Assembly (NCBI RefSeq): GCF_012427705.1 | Contig: NZ_CP048602.1 | Coordinates: 434,001 to 498,000, forward strand | Length of the DNA stretch: 64,000 nt | Origin: Vreelandella piezotolerans | Lineage (GTDB): Bacteria > Pseudomonadota > Gammaproteobacteria > Pseudomonadales > Halomonadaceae | Reading direction: 5' to 3' | Shown here: positions 35,523-44,751 of the stretch, in pieces | How the letters are laid out: each line of letters begins with the position of its first letter | Position numbering within the stretch: the stretch's first letter is position 1 | Notes under the pieces: model-generated | Told to the model about the DNA's origin: nothing | What the model saw: the letters and a program-made list of their open reading frames with translations, nothing else | Database searches by the model: none | Made by a program: the position numbers and the translations under genes

Positions 35523-35821
35523 TTAGCGTTTGTTCTGGTTCGTTGTCGAGGGTATGGGCCGATGAAGCCTTCCACTATGCTATTCGTTTATTGCCTTAGC
35601 GGATTAATTACGCGGTGTTTTATGCTGTCGGCTAAGTACTCTTGCCAGTCAACAAAGCGCTGGCAGTGGCGGCCAATATATGCCCATTGCTTTCCTCATT
35701 AACATGTGACGACCACATCACAAACGATGACATTAAGGATGCTTGCATTGATAAAGAAATAACTTAGGCAGCCGAGGTGGGGCATCGCATTTCTTGTCGC
35801 CAGAACGGTTAATCAAAGATA

Positions 35822-35840
35822 TGCGACGCGTAGTGTCGCA
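35822..35840. promoter_or_regulatory. Putative WYL-regulon operator
   Basis: TGCGACGCGTAGTGTCGCA is a 6+6 perfect inverted repeat (7+7 of 8+8 if extended). It lies 49 bp before the MoxR start. The same 19-mer recurs with three changes at 46926-46944. Apart from these two sites, the 433 bp between 35456 and 35888 hold no gene I can support. Confidence 0.6.
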
Positions 35841-35888
35841 AATGCGGCACATACTGGTTGGCAATCACAGCACACTGGAGTGCCTTCT

Positions 35889-37040
35889 ATGTATGCAACC
35901 CCCGCTCAAGCACAGCAACTGCTTCGCCATCAGGTAGAACAACTCGCTAGCGACCCAGCGCTGGCTGAGCAACTGCCACCGCTGATGCTTTGGGGGCCGC
36001 CAGGCGTAGGGAAAAGCTCGGTGGTGCGCCAGGTGGCTGAGCGGCAGGGCATAGGGTTTATTGATATTCGTCTCGCTCAGCGTGAACCGATCGACCTGCG
36101 TGGCCTGCCGGTGCCTGATCATGAGCGCGGTGTGGTGGACTGGCTGTTGGCCGGTGAGTGGCCACGAGACCCTAATAGCTGTGGCATTTTGCTGTTCGAT
36201 GAACTCACCGCCGCAGACCGCAGCCTGCAGGTCGCTGCGTATGAGCTGATCTTAGATCGACGCTTAGGAGACCTTTACCGTCTGCCGCCGGGCTGGCTGG
36301 TGGTGGGAGCAGGAAATCGCAGCGAAGACCGCGCCGTCGCGCAAACATTCTCTAGTGCCCTAGCGAACCGTTTTTGTCATATCAGCCTAACACCTGACCT
36401 AGACACCTGGACGCGCTGGGCGGCCGGGGAGGGGCTGCATCCCGACGTGACCGCATTTTTACGCTTTCGGCCAGAATGCTTCTTCGACATGGAGGGCAAT
36501 GTTGAGCAGGGCTGGCCAAGCCCGCGTAGTTGGACGCGCGTGGCACAGTCGCTTAACCACAGTCAGAAGCTGCCTGCGGCGACCCAAGCGCTGATGGTTC
36601 ATGGTCTCGTCGGGCAGGGCGCGGCAACCGAGTTTTTGGCGTTCCGTGATTGGGCGCTCAAACTGCCAGATATTCCTGCCATGCTGAATGGAAAAGCGCC
36701 CATCGAAATTCCAACGCGTGCTGATCAGCGCTACGCTTTTTGCGCGGGGCTTGCCCACGCGTTATGGCAACACGTTGCTGATGACGCACTTTATGAGGCT
36801 AAAACACAGCAGCGTATCGCGCGCTTTTTTCAGATCAGCCAGGCGCTCAGTGCCGACTTTGCCACGCTAGCGCTGATGGATGCCATGCAAGGTGGCAGTG
36901 ACAATCAGCAGCAAGCGCGTACCTTAGCGTTAATGAGCCACCCCGCCTTTGATGCGTGGAGCGAGCAGCATGGGAGTGTGTTTCAAACACACCTGGCCAA
37001 TCATATAAATGCTGCGTTGGCGGCTGAGTCGGTGTCATGA
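35889..37040 (+). CDS. MoxR-like AAA+ ATPase
   Basis: A 383-aa ATPase. ATG 35889 has GGAG 8 nt upstream; a GTG at 35880 overlaps that site. Walker A is GPPGVGKS (36-43), Walker B LLFDE (D104-E105), with sensor-1 region GWLVVGAGNRSEDRA and an arginine-finger region FSSALANRFCHI. MoxR ATPases act as chaperones or remodelers paired with VWA proteins. Its stop overlaps the start of the DUF2201-VWA gene (ATGA at 37037), confirming the pairing. The upstream palindrome suggests control by the neighbouring WYL protein. Confidence 0.87.
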   Translation: MYATPAQAQQLLRHQVEQLASDPALAEQLPPLMLWGPPGVGKSSVVRQVAERQGIGFIDIRLAQREPIDLRGLPVPDHERGVVDWLLAGEWPRDPNSCGILLFDELTAADRSLQVAAYELILDRRLGDLYRLPPGWLVVGAGNRSEDRAVAQTFSSALANRFCHISLTPDLDTWTRWAAGEGLHPDVTAFLRFRPECFFDMEGNVEQGWPSPRSWTRVAQSLNHSQKLPAATQALMVHGLVGQGAATEFLAFRDWALKLPDIPAMLNGKAPIEIPTRADQRYAFCAGLAHALWQHVADDALYEAKTQQRIARFFQISQALSADFATLALMDAMQGGSDNQQQARTLALMSHPAFDAWSEQHGSVFQTHLANHINAALAAESVS

Positions 37041-38338
37041 GTTGCCAGCGCGGCCCTAGCGCTGCTGAACAAACGCTCAAGCGCCACATCCAACGCCAGT
37101 GCGAAGCAGACCGTGCGGTTTTAATGTCGGCACAACCGTTTACCGCTCGGTTACTGATGCAGCTGTCAGTGGTGAGCGTTGTCGATGACCGCCTGCCGAC
37201 GGCAGGCACGGATGGCGAAACGATCTTCGTTAATGCTCAGTTTATGGCTCAGCGCAGTGATGCAGATCGCCGTTTTATTCTGGCGCATGAGGTGTGGCAC
37301 TGTGCCTTGGGCCATCATGCTCGGCAGTTCGGACGCGACCCTAACCACTGGAACCGCGCCTGTGACTACGAAATCAACGGCATTTTGCGCGAAGAGCTAC
37401 GCCACTGCCCAGACGATGCGCTCTATCACCGCCGCTATTTAGGCAGCTCTGCTGAGCAAATCTACGCTGACCTTCGCCAGCATCCCCACCGACGAGAGCG
37501 AGGGCGTGTACTGGATGAACATACGCTCCATGTTGCCATGACGGCAGCGGAGGGCGTGATCGACCCAGATTTTACACCCAAGCCTGTCACGCCAGAAAAC
37601 GCCCGAGTCTGGCAGCAGCGTTTAGTCGCCACTGCTCAGCAGCATCAGCGTCAGCAAGGCCATTTGCCTGGGCATCTAAACACGCTCGTCGAGCGCTTAC
37701 GTAAACCACAAGTGCCTTGGCAGCAGGTGCTGGCGAGCCACATTCAACGGAGGTTAACCGGCAACCGGCAGTGGCTACCGCCATCACGTCGTCACCTGCA
37801 CCGTGGCCTGTACCTACCTAGCCAGCGTAGCCAAACGCTCGCGCTTGCCGTCGCCATTGACACCAGCGGCAGTTGCCAACGGGCGTTACCACACTTTTTA
37901 AGCGAGCTTGCCGGTATTTTAGCGGCCTGCGATCGGGTGGCGGTGGACGTCATTGAGTTCGATAGCCAGATTACCCAACGCAGCATGCTGCACGAAGGCC
38001 AGCTCCATGAGCTCGCGCACTGGCAGTGCCAAGGCGGTGGCGGAAGTGATATTCGCCCCGTCTTCGAATCGCTGGCGACCACACCACCTAACGTACTGGT
38101 GGCGTTAACGGATGGAATGATCAGTGCACCCCAGCGGTCACCAGCTTACCCGGTGATATGGTGTCTCACTGCGAACCACCGGCCCCCTGTGCCCTGGGGT
38201 GAGGTGCTATCCATGGATGGGGGGCCGATCGCGGAGCGAGACACTACCGATAGACATGCCAAGTCTCAAAGCAACGGTCACACTGAGCTTGATGAGCTGG
38301 AGGCTATCTTTGGAAGGGTAGTGAATCGCAGCCACTAG
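37037..38338 (+). CDS. DUF2201 metallopeptidase-like/VWA-like protein
   Basis: A 433-aa two-domain protein. The N-terminal zincin-like domain holds H84-E-V-W-H88 (ILAHEVWHCALGHHARQF) and NHWNRACDYEIN. A basic middle part follows. The C-terminal VWA-like domain has a MIDAS D275-T-S277-G-S279 (LAVAIDTSGSCQ) and GGGSDIRPVFESL. It is the effector or adaptor normally paired with MoxR ATPases, and the two are translationally coupled. A degenerate paralog of its peptidase domain sits in the WYL operon. Target proteins are unknown. An ISL3 insertion lies 111 bp downstream. Confidence 0.82.
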   Translation: MSCQRGPSAAEQTLKRHIQRQCEADRAVLMSAQPFTARLLMQLSVVSVVDDRLPTAGTDGETIFVNAQFMAQRSDADRRFILAHEVWHCALGHHARQFGRDPNHWNRACDYEINGILREELRHCPDDALYHRRYLGSSAEQIYADLRQHPHRRERGRVLDEHTLHVAMTAAEGVIDPDFTPKPVTPENARVWQQRLVATAQQHQRQQGHLPGHLNTLVERLRKPQVPWQQVLASHIQRRLTGNRQWLPPSRRHLHRGLYLPSQRSQTLALAVAIDTSGSCQRALPHFLSELAGILAACDRVAVDVIEFDSQITQRSMLHEGQLHELAHWQCQGGGGSDIRPVFESLATTPPNVLVALTDGMISAPQRSPAYPVIWCLTANHRPPVPWGEVLSMDGGPIAERDTTDRHAKSQSNGHTELDELEAIFGRVVNRSH

Positions 38339-38449
38339 GAAGAGTATCGATCTACCCGTCACGTTTAAAGGGAGTGTTTGCTGGATAACGTTTTTATGAA
38401 AATTGAGCAACTAGTCCACACTTTTATGCGCACATAAGTGTTTTTTATT

Positions 38450-39798
38450 GGCTCTTCGACGCTGAGTGTGGAATTCTTACCCTGAGCTAGGCCAGAATAT
38501 AGTCTCCACAACGGCAGTAGGTATGACATGGACGGCACCCAAATTCTGGCGCTCGGCCTGGGCCTAGAAGCGCCCTGGATCCTCAAGAACCAGCACCTGG
38601 ATACCTCCGTGTCGCCCCACCGCCTGGATCTCTATGTCGAGGCGGAGCGAGGCAGTCTCTATCCCTGTCCGGAGTGCGGTAAGGCCTGCCAAGCTCACGA
38701 TTTTGCCGACAAAACCTGGCGACATCTGAACTTCTTTCAGCACCACTGTTACCTGCATGCTCGCGTGCCTCGCACGAAGTGTCCTGAGCATGGCGTCAAA
38801 CGCATAGAGGTGCCCTGGGCGCGGCCGGGCAGCGACTTCACCCTGCTGTTTGAGCAAGCGGCCATGTCACTGGTCAAGGAGATGCCGGTGCTGGCCGTCT
38901 CCCGCCAGTTGGAGATTTCCGACAAACGACTATGGCGCATCGTGCATCACTACGTGGGCCGAATGCTGGGGGAACTGGATCTGTCCGAGGTGGCGACGGT
39001 CGGCGTGGACGAAACCGCGTCCCGGCGCGGCCATCACTACGTCACAGTGTTCCTCGACATGCAGCGCAAGCAGGAACCGGTGATCTTCGCTGTTCCAGGC
39101 TGCGGCAAGGATGCCATCCAAGCATTTAGTGCCTTCCTGACAGCCCATGGCGGCGATACGGACAATGTGGTCGAGGTAGTCTGCGACATGTCGCCCGCCT
39201 TCCTTAGCGGCATCACCGAGCATCTTCCCAAGGCCGAGGTAACGGTCGACTGGTTCCATATCGTGCAGACCTTTACCAAGCGGCTGGACGAGGTACGCAA
39301 GAAAGAGCGCCGCGAGCAGGAACACCCTAAATCGCTGCGCTGGGCACTGCTGAAAAATCTGGACAACGAGAATCTGAGACCTCAACAGTTGGCGGCGCTC
39401 CAGGAGTTGGTAGCTGATCAGAGCGCCACGGCCGATGCCTGGATAATCAAGGAAAAGCTACGCTGGATCCAGAAGGCCCCAACTCACAGAGCGGCTCAGT
39501 GGCGCATCACGAACTACCTCAAGGTCATGCAAGCGGCGGTTTCTGAAAAGCCACTACTGAAGCCGATGGGAAAGGCCTTGGCGACACTTGAGCGGCACGC
39601 GGAAGCAGTGGTCAGGCGCTGGCACTCGGGGCTGACGAACGCAAGACTGGAAGGGATGAACGGCCTGTTTCAGGCGGCTCGGTCACGCGCACGTGGCTAT
39701 CGGAACGAGGCTAACTTCATCGCCATGATCTACCTGATTGGCAGCCCGGCGGGCCGCCTATTCGATCAGGCCAAATCCACATGAAGTGACGAAGAACC
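38450..39798 (+). mobile_element. ISL3-family insertion sequence, copy 2 (1349 bp)
   Basis: Same ends as copy 1. An exact 8-bp target duplication TTTTTATT flanks it (38442-38449 and 39799-39806), so this copy arrived by ordinary transposition and has not rearranged. It inserted in the loop of the inverted repeat 38415-39833. Confidence 0.95.
38528..39784 (+). CDS. ISL3-family transposase
   Basis: A 418-aa transposase with the same translation as the one at 22510: CPECGKAC zinc part, DDE core with VGVDETASRRGHHYVTVFLD, and C-terminal GLTNARLEGMNGLFQ. Identity of the copies shows recent activity in this genome. Confidence 0.93.
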   Translation: MDGTQILALGLGLEAPWILKNQHLDTSVSPHRLDLYVEAERGSLYPCPECGKACQAHDFADKTWRHLNFFQHHCYLHARVPRTKCPEHGVKRIEVPWARPGSDFTLLFEQAAMSLVKEMPVLAVSRQLEISDKRLWRIVHHYVGRMLGELDLSEVATVGVDETASRRGHHYVTVFLDMQRKQEPVIFAVPGCGKDAIQAFSAFLTAHGGDTDNVVEVVCDMSPAFLSGITEHLPKAEVTVDWFHIVQTFTKRLDEVRKKERREQEHPKSLRWALLKNLDNENLRPQQLAALQELVADQSATADAWIIKEKLRWIQKAPTHRAAQWRITNYLKVMQAAVSEKPLLKPMGKALATLERHAEAVVRRWHSGLTNARLEGMNGLFQAARSRARGYRNEANFIAMIYLIGSPAGRLFDQAKST

Positions 39799-40053
39799 TT
39801 TTTATTTCATTTATATGCGCATAAAAGTGTGGATTTTCATCTGGATTAGTATTGCGCGGCAGCTCCCCAGCGCAAGTACAAGACCCCGCTCTCTCATAAT
39901 TGGAAGTAACATAAGGCTAGCATCGTCCGGCAGCTACCTATGTCCGCCGCGGAACCCTACACAACTCTCTACGTCGATCAGCCAAAAAAATGCTATTACC
40001 GCTCTCAAGGGTGTGCGGGCAAGCAACATAATAGCCTCAGCTATTGCTACTGA

Positions 40054-40935
40054 TTATTGATCAGTCGAGAACTTAAACGCCTTTGAAAGCAGACTTTGCT
40101 GGTTGATCATTCTCGGCGCTGTCGCATCCGAAAACATGCCTTTAGGGTCTATAGTTACAAATCCCCAAAACTGTAAAAAGCGACCCACAAAACGGGACTC
40201 GATCAACAAACGCAGCAAGCGCGTGGGCGAGTAGTGTGGATCGGTGGGCATCTCGTCAACAAAACGGGGGAAGGCCACGGCCATCTCGTTAGCCAATTGA
40301 TCTACAGAACCGTGACGTTGTAACCGCCACAGCATAAATAGCCAAAACGGCCGGAGGTCAGCCTCTTCTGGCCAGCTATCCAGGTAACCCCAGTTATATG
40401 TTGTGACCGCCGCTTCGAGCATCGGTAGAAAAAAACCGTGAAGGCCATGTGTTTGATACTGTTTTTGCGCGATTTTCTTTACATGAAACTTACCGCTACG
40501 GCGGTAAATAATGCCTGCCGCTTCCGCAAGAATGCGCGTGTAGTGCAAGGCATTAAACGCTTCTTCGTTATGGCCCGCAAACTCACTGATGCTGATATGA
40601 GTGTGGTGCTGAGACACTGCGAACGCTGGGAGTAGGGCACTAGCCTGTTTGACTAACGTGGTGGGCAGGTTGCCCTTTGGTGTTGCTTTAAAGGCGCCAC
40701 CTTGCTGCATGGCAGCCTCTACAATGAGCGATAAGTAACGCATCACCGGGCTGGTGGATAAATCATCTGGTGGGTGGATGGTGGCCCCTGAAAACTCTCC
40801 AAAAGGTGCATATAGCCAGCTATACACTTGCTCGGGTGATAGGCCACATAACGCTTCTACGGCGCTATGGTTTTGTTCATCCAGACGGTTTTGCATGATC
40901 AAACGTAAATCATCGGGGCTGAAATACGGTTTCAT
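40054..40935 (-). CDS. Uncharacterised protein (293 aa)
   Basis: I do not recognise the family. The N-terminus (PYFSPDDLRLIMQNRLDEQN, then LCGLSPEQVYSWLYAPFGEF) looks helical. A middle part (YRRSGKFHVKKIAQKQYQTH) could be a winged helix, followed by aromatic-rich helices and a C-terminal ESRFVGRFLQFWGFVTIDPK. It is read in the same direction as rmuC and ends after the ISL3/inverted-repeat scar. ATG 40935 has AGGAG upstream. Homologues may occur in other accessory regions, but no function can be given. Confidence 0.6.
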   Translation of the reverse strand: MKPYFSPDDLRLIMQNRLDEQNHSAVEALCGLSPEQVYSWLYAPFGEFSGATIHPPDDLSTSPVMRYLSLIVEAAMQQGGAFKATPKGNLPTTLVKQASALLPAFAVSQHHTHISISEFAGHNEEAFNALHYTRILAEAAGIIYRRSGKFHVKKIAQKQYQTHGLHGFFLPMLEAAVTTYNWGYLDSWPEEADLRPFWLFMLWRLQRHGSVDQLANEMAVAFPRFVDEMPTDPHYSPTRLLRLLIESRFVGRFLQFWGFVTIDPKGMFSDATAPRMINQQSLLSKAFKFSTDQ

Positions 40936-42400
40936 AGTATTGCTCCTGGCCGCTGCGAATGCCTTTGAGCTCGAGTAAACTCTAATCCATTTGATTTTCG
41001 GTGCTTTCTACAGATCGGCGCTGACTTTCTGGGCATGGGTAGTGCTCATTGTCAGTCGACGGGGCAATCTCAAGCTTGGCGCGTTCTAAGATATCAGCGG
41101 GTAGCTCTTTCTTCACTGAGACGCCAAGCTCTTTAAATTCATGCGCCTGCTTGATCAGATTGCCCCTGCCGTTGACCAGTTGTCCCAGCGCCTTGTCGTA
41201 GCTACCCCGAGCACCGTCCAGTTTCTTACCAACGTCCTGCATGCTTTCAACGAAGCTGGAGAGCTTGTTATAAAAACGTTCGGCACGACTGGCCAATTCA
41301 GCGCTGTGCTTACTCTGGTTTTCAAATCGCCACAGTTGACTGACAATATTGAGGCTGGTTAGCAAGGTTATTGGGGTGGCGACCAGCACATTATTCTCAA
41401 TGGCACGTTGATAGAGAGTGCTGTCATAGCGAACCGCCTCAACGTAGGCCGATTCAATCGGGATAAACATCACAACGACTTCAGGGGAGTTCAGGCCCGG
41501 CAGGTCGTAATAATGTTTGTCTGCCAGTTCGGTAATGCGAGAACTGACAGCCTTTGTGTGCTCCGCTAACGCATGTTGCCGTGAGAGGTCATCCTCTGCG
41601 TTCACATACTCCAGATAGGCGTTGAGCGAGGTTTTGGCATCAATGACCAGATGACGACCCTGTGGCAAATAGATCACAGCGTCTGGACGGCGCTTTCCTT
41701 CCTCAGTATCAAAGCTTCTTTCGCGCTGATAATCATCCCCAGGGCGCAGGCCCGCACTATCGAGGACGTTTTCTAACATCAGCTCACCCCAATTGCCTTG
41801 CACCTTCTTTTGACCTTGGAGTGCCTGGGTAAGCTGTGCGGCTTGGTCGGTAATGTCCTTATTCAAATCCTGTAGGTGCCTTAGCTCTGTCCGTAGGCTG
41901 GCACGCTGTTCAGTTTCTTGGGTGTGCAGGCTTTCCACTTTGTCGCGGAAGCCTTTTATTTCGGTTTGGAACGGCTTGAGTAGCTCGGTTAGGTTGCGCT
42001 CTGAGAGAGATGAAAATGCCTTGCCTTTCTGGTCGAGCAGTTCGTTGGCTAGGTTTTCGAACTCTATTTTGAGCTGCTTTTTGCTGTCTTCCATCCATTG
42101 CAACTGCCGGTTGAACTGCTGCTCTTTCTCTTCAGTGCGGGTTTGCAGCTCGCCATGCTCGTTTTTGAGTGCATGGTAAGTGGTTTGAAGTTCTGTAAGG
42201 CTCTTCTGGAAAGTATCTCGCTGCTCACGGGATTCTTTGAGATTGGTGGTTACCGCATGGAGGTCTGATTGGATGCTGCCGTGGGCTTCGCGCAGCTCGG
42301 CGATCTGCTGATGGGCATCATCAAGTTTCTTCTGATAATCCTGGCGCTGTTGGTTCAAGGTGCTTTCGGTGGCTGCCAGCTTTGCCTGGGTTTCTTCTAG

Positions 42401-43990
42401 CAGTCTGTCGGACTTGAGGTTAATGGATGAGCTGAGGCGTGGGTTCTTCACCCCCCCCCCTGTGTTGGTGTTGGTGTTGGTGCTGTTGTGTGGCTCTTAA
42501 CCTGCCCCTCAGCTTCTGCAAGGCGGTTCTGACGCCTTGCCTGCTGGCCGGTTGGGCGCGGCGAGCCCTCAGCCCGCCGTCAACCGGTGCATCCGCTTGA
42601 TATTCCACGCCATGGTGGCCAATCGCCACTCGCCGCTGACCTTATCCAGTCCGCGTAGCGAGAACTGCCGGAACCCCATCACGTGTTTGATGATCCCGAA
42701 GACCGGCTCCACGGTATGTTTGCGCAATGCGTAGAGCGCTCGGCCCGCCTGCGTCTTCAAGCGGTGTGCCATCTGTTCGACGGGGTCCTCGCTCTCCGGG
42801 GCAGGCGGATCCGCGGCGAAACGTTCAAAGACCGGAAGGTGATGGACGTCTCGCTTCATCGCCAACAGCGGTTCGATACCATGGTCATGGCAGGCCTGGA
42901 TATTGCTGGCACTGAAGTAGCCGGTATCACCCAGCAGGTGGTCAGGTTTTCCCAGCGTTTCCGGGTAACCTTGCCAGGCCGTCAGTAGCGGCATGACTTG
43001 CTGCTTGTCATTGGTCGCCTGCGTGACGTGGACATGGGTCACCAGCAGACTCTCGGTATCAACCGCGGCTTGGGCGTTGTAGCACTGATCAAACCCCTTG
43101 CCGGTGACCGGCATGATGCGCGACTGCGGGTCGGTGAAATTGATCTGATCCTTGTCACGCGGGCCACCAGTGGGCGGTTCGGGGTCACGCCCACGGGGCT
43201 TCTTGCCGGCCTTGCGCTGCGCCTCCCGCCGCGCCACCTTTTCCTGATAGGCGGCTTGCTCGGTGGCGTCCCGCTCCTCGGCGCGCGCCTCGATCTTGGC
43301 CTTCGCCTCAGCGATGGCCGCCAGGCGGGCTTCACGGCGGGCAATCTCGGCGGGGATATCCATGCCGTCGGCCGCGTCCTCCTTGTCCGCCGACTCGGCC
43401 CGCTCGGTCAGCGCTTTCACCTCTGCCCTGAACTGTGCCTCCAGCTTCTTGGCATGGCCATACGACAACGCCTTGTGCTTGCTGGCGTTGGCCTTGAGCT
43501 TGGTGCCGTCCAGGGCGATGGTGCCAAGCTTGAGCAGCTTCATCTCGCGGGCCAGCAGCACCTGTACGAACAACTGTTCCAGTTCCGGCAGAAAGCGGCG
43601 GCGAAAGGTGGCCAGCGTGTCATGGTCGGGATGGGTATTGGCGGCCAGGTAGCGGAACGCCACCGAGTCATAGGTGGCACGCTCGATCTTGCGGCTGGAG
43701 ACCACCCCGGTGGCGTAGCCGTAGATCAGCAGGCTCAGTAGCACCGCCGGGTGATGTGCCTTGGAACCCCGCCCCATGTAACGCCGGGTCAACGTCGAGA
43801 GGTCCAGTTGTTCGACAACATCGACAACGAACCGCGCCAGGTGACCATCGGGCAACCACTCGTCTACCGAAGGCGGCAGCAGGTAATCGGTCTGGCGATC
43901 CACAGGGATGAAGCGGCTCATGGCGATCTTCTCAGCTCGGCGATGACGGTGGTCAGTATCTCACGGTGCAACGGAAAGACCGACAGGCTG
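42401..43990 (-). mobile_element. IS1182-family insertion sequence (1590 bp)
   Basis: The ends CAGTCTGTCGGACTT and, inverted at the other side, CAGCCTGTCGGTCTT match at 13 of 15 positions. CTAG flanks both sides (42397-42400 and 43991-43994), the short palindromic duplication I expect for this family. Between the transposase stop and the left end lie a C10-type run and GTTGGTGTTG-type microrepeats (42450-42490), prone to replication slippage. Confidence 0.9.
42569..43921 (-). CDS. IS1182-family transposase
   Basis: A 450-aa DDE transposase. The N-terminal DUF772 region is visible (LPDGHLARFVVDVVEQLDLS, HPAVLLSLLIYGYATGV). The DDE core includes GTIALDGTKLKANASKHKAL, LLGDTGYFSA and HTVEPVFGIIKHVMGFRQFS. 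A long charged coiled segment (about 180-240) is a usual insertion in this family. The frame is intact, so the element may still move. Confidence 0.93.
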   Translation of the reverse strand: MSRFIPVDRQTDYLLPPSVDEWLPDGHLARFVVDVVEQLDLSTLTRRYMGRGSKAHHPAVLLSLLIYGYATGVVSSRKIERATYDSVAFRYLAANTHPDHDTLATFRRRFLPELEQLFVQVLLAREMKLLKLGTIALDGTKLKANASKHKALSYGHAKKLEAQFRAEVKALTERAESADKEDAADGMDIPAEIARREARLAAIAEAKAKIEARAEERDATEQAAYQEKVARREAQRKAGKKPRGRDPEPPTGGPRDKDQINFTDPQSRIMPVTGKGFDQCYNAQAAVDTESLLVTHVHVTQATNDKQQVMPLLTAWQGYPETLGKPDHLLGDTGYFSASNIQACHDHGIEPLLAMKRDVHHLPVFERFAADPPAPESEDPVEQMAHRLKTQAGRALYALRKHTVEPVFGIIKHVMGFRQFSLRGLDKVSGEWRLATMAWNIKRMHRLTAG

Positions 43991-44751
43991 CTAGCGCTTG
44001 AGTGCGAGATTTAAAGTCGGCTTGGACGCTGCCTAATGCCTCACGCACTTGTGCGAGGTCTTTGTTAAGTGTGCTGAGTTTTTCTTGGGATGCCTCTCTG
44101 AGCGTCGTAAGCTCATCATCCAGGGTATCGATACGCTGACGTGCCTCTTTAAGGTTCGATGCGCTTGATTCAAGTCGGGATGCCCGGTCACTCAATTCAG
44201 ATTTGAGTTCAGTAAGATGCTTGTTCAACTCACCTTGGTGGGTCTGATGTGTTTTAAGTTCGCGACGCGCTTCATCAAGCTGCGTTTGGGTGGCGGTCAG
44301 TTGTTGCTGGGCAGATTCACGATGGGCTGACAGTTCTCTTCTAACGCCTGACAATGTTTCCCTTTCAGTTGCTTGTTCTACTCTCAAGTTTTGTAAGGTG
44401 GCGCTTTCACTGTCGAGGGCACTATCCAGCGCGGAAATTCGGTCTTTAGATGCTTGCAGGTCTTCACTGATCGTCTTGTGCGTCTGTTCAAGCTGTTTTA
44501 AGTCAAATTCCTTGGCCTGAAGGTCAGTCTCCCTAGATTGAAGAGCTGCTTGGACAGCCTCTTTCTGTTTTCGCACGAATGAAATTCGCCGCTGCTGAAG
44601 GGCAAAGGCAAGTAATGCACCTAAAATAAAGAGGGCACTGCTGATGAGTACTAGATTGAGTGGCTGTTCCATAAATAACTCCCAGCAAGATTGATACGAA
44701 GAAGATAATTTTTAGCTTGGCGTAGCCGTTTGGCAGTAGAATCGATTGTGA

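Larger units (their letters stand above)
38415..39833. repeat. Long inverted repeat split by ISL3 copy 2
   Basis: Left arm 38415-38437 (TCCACACTTTTATGCGCACA and 3 more bases) and right arm 39811-39833 are inverse copies matching at 22 of 23 positions. Without the IS and one target duplication they would be about 25 bp apart and form a strong hairpin after the VWA gene, perhaps a terminator. The ISL3 element sits in the loop. The 255 bp from 39799 to 40053 hold nothing else I can support. Confidence 0.75.
40982..44672 (-). pseudogene. rmuC: DNA recombination protein RmuC, split by IS1182-family element
   Basis: Two pieces form one RmuC of about 698 aa once the element and one CTAG are removed. 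44672-43991 encodes the N-terminal membrane anchor (LVLISSALFILGALLAFALQ) and a coiled coil. 42400-40982 continues in frame (TQAL joined to EETQAK) into more coiled coil and the RmuC nuclease-like core (VIYLPQGRHLVIDAKTSLNA, VVMFIPIESAYVEAVRYD). RmuC limits inversions and supports DNA repair. The insertion separates the anchor from the core, so function is likely lost or altered. Confidence 0.88.

Noticed and set aside
22432..39798. Composite ISL3 transposon carrying the accessory genes
   Set aside because: Copy 2 has its own exact 8-bp duplication (TTTTTATT), and the outer flanks AGTTTTTT and TTTTTATT do not match, so the two copies were not mobilised as one unit.
39815..40060. 81-aa ORF after ISL3 copy 2
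   Set aside because: It begins inside the inverted-repeat arm, has no ribosome site or recognisable domain, and has noncoding-like composition.
42450..42490. Poly-C run and GTTGGT microrepeats as a phase-variation switch
   Set aside because: They lie between the IS1182 transposase stop and the IS end, outside any working gene; the open frame across them is an accidental join of rmuC and IS sequence.
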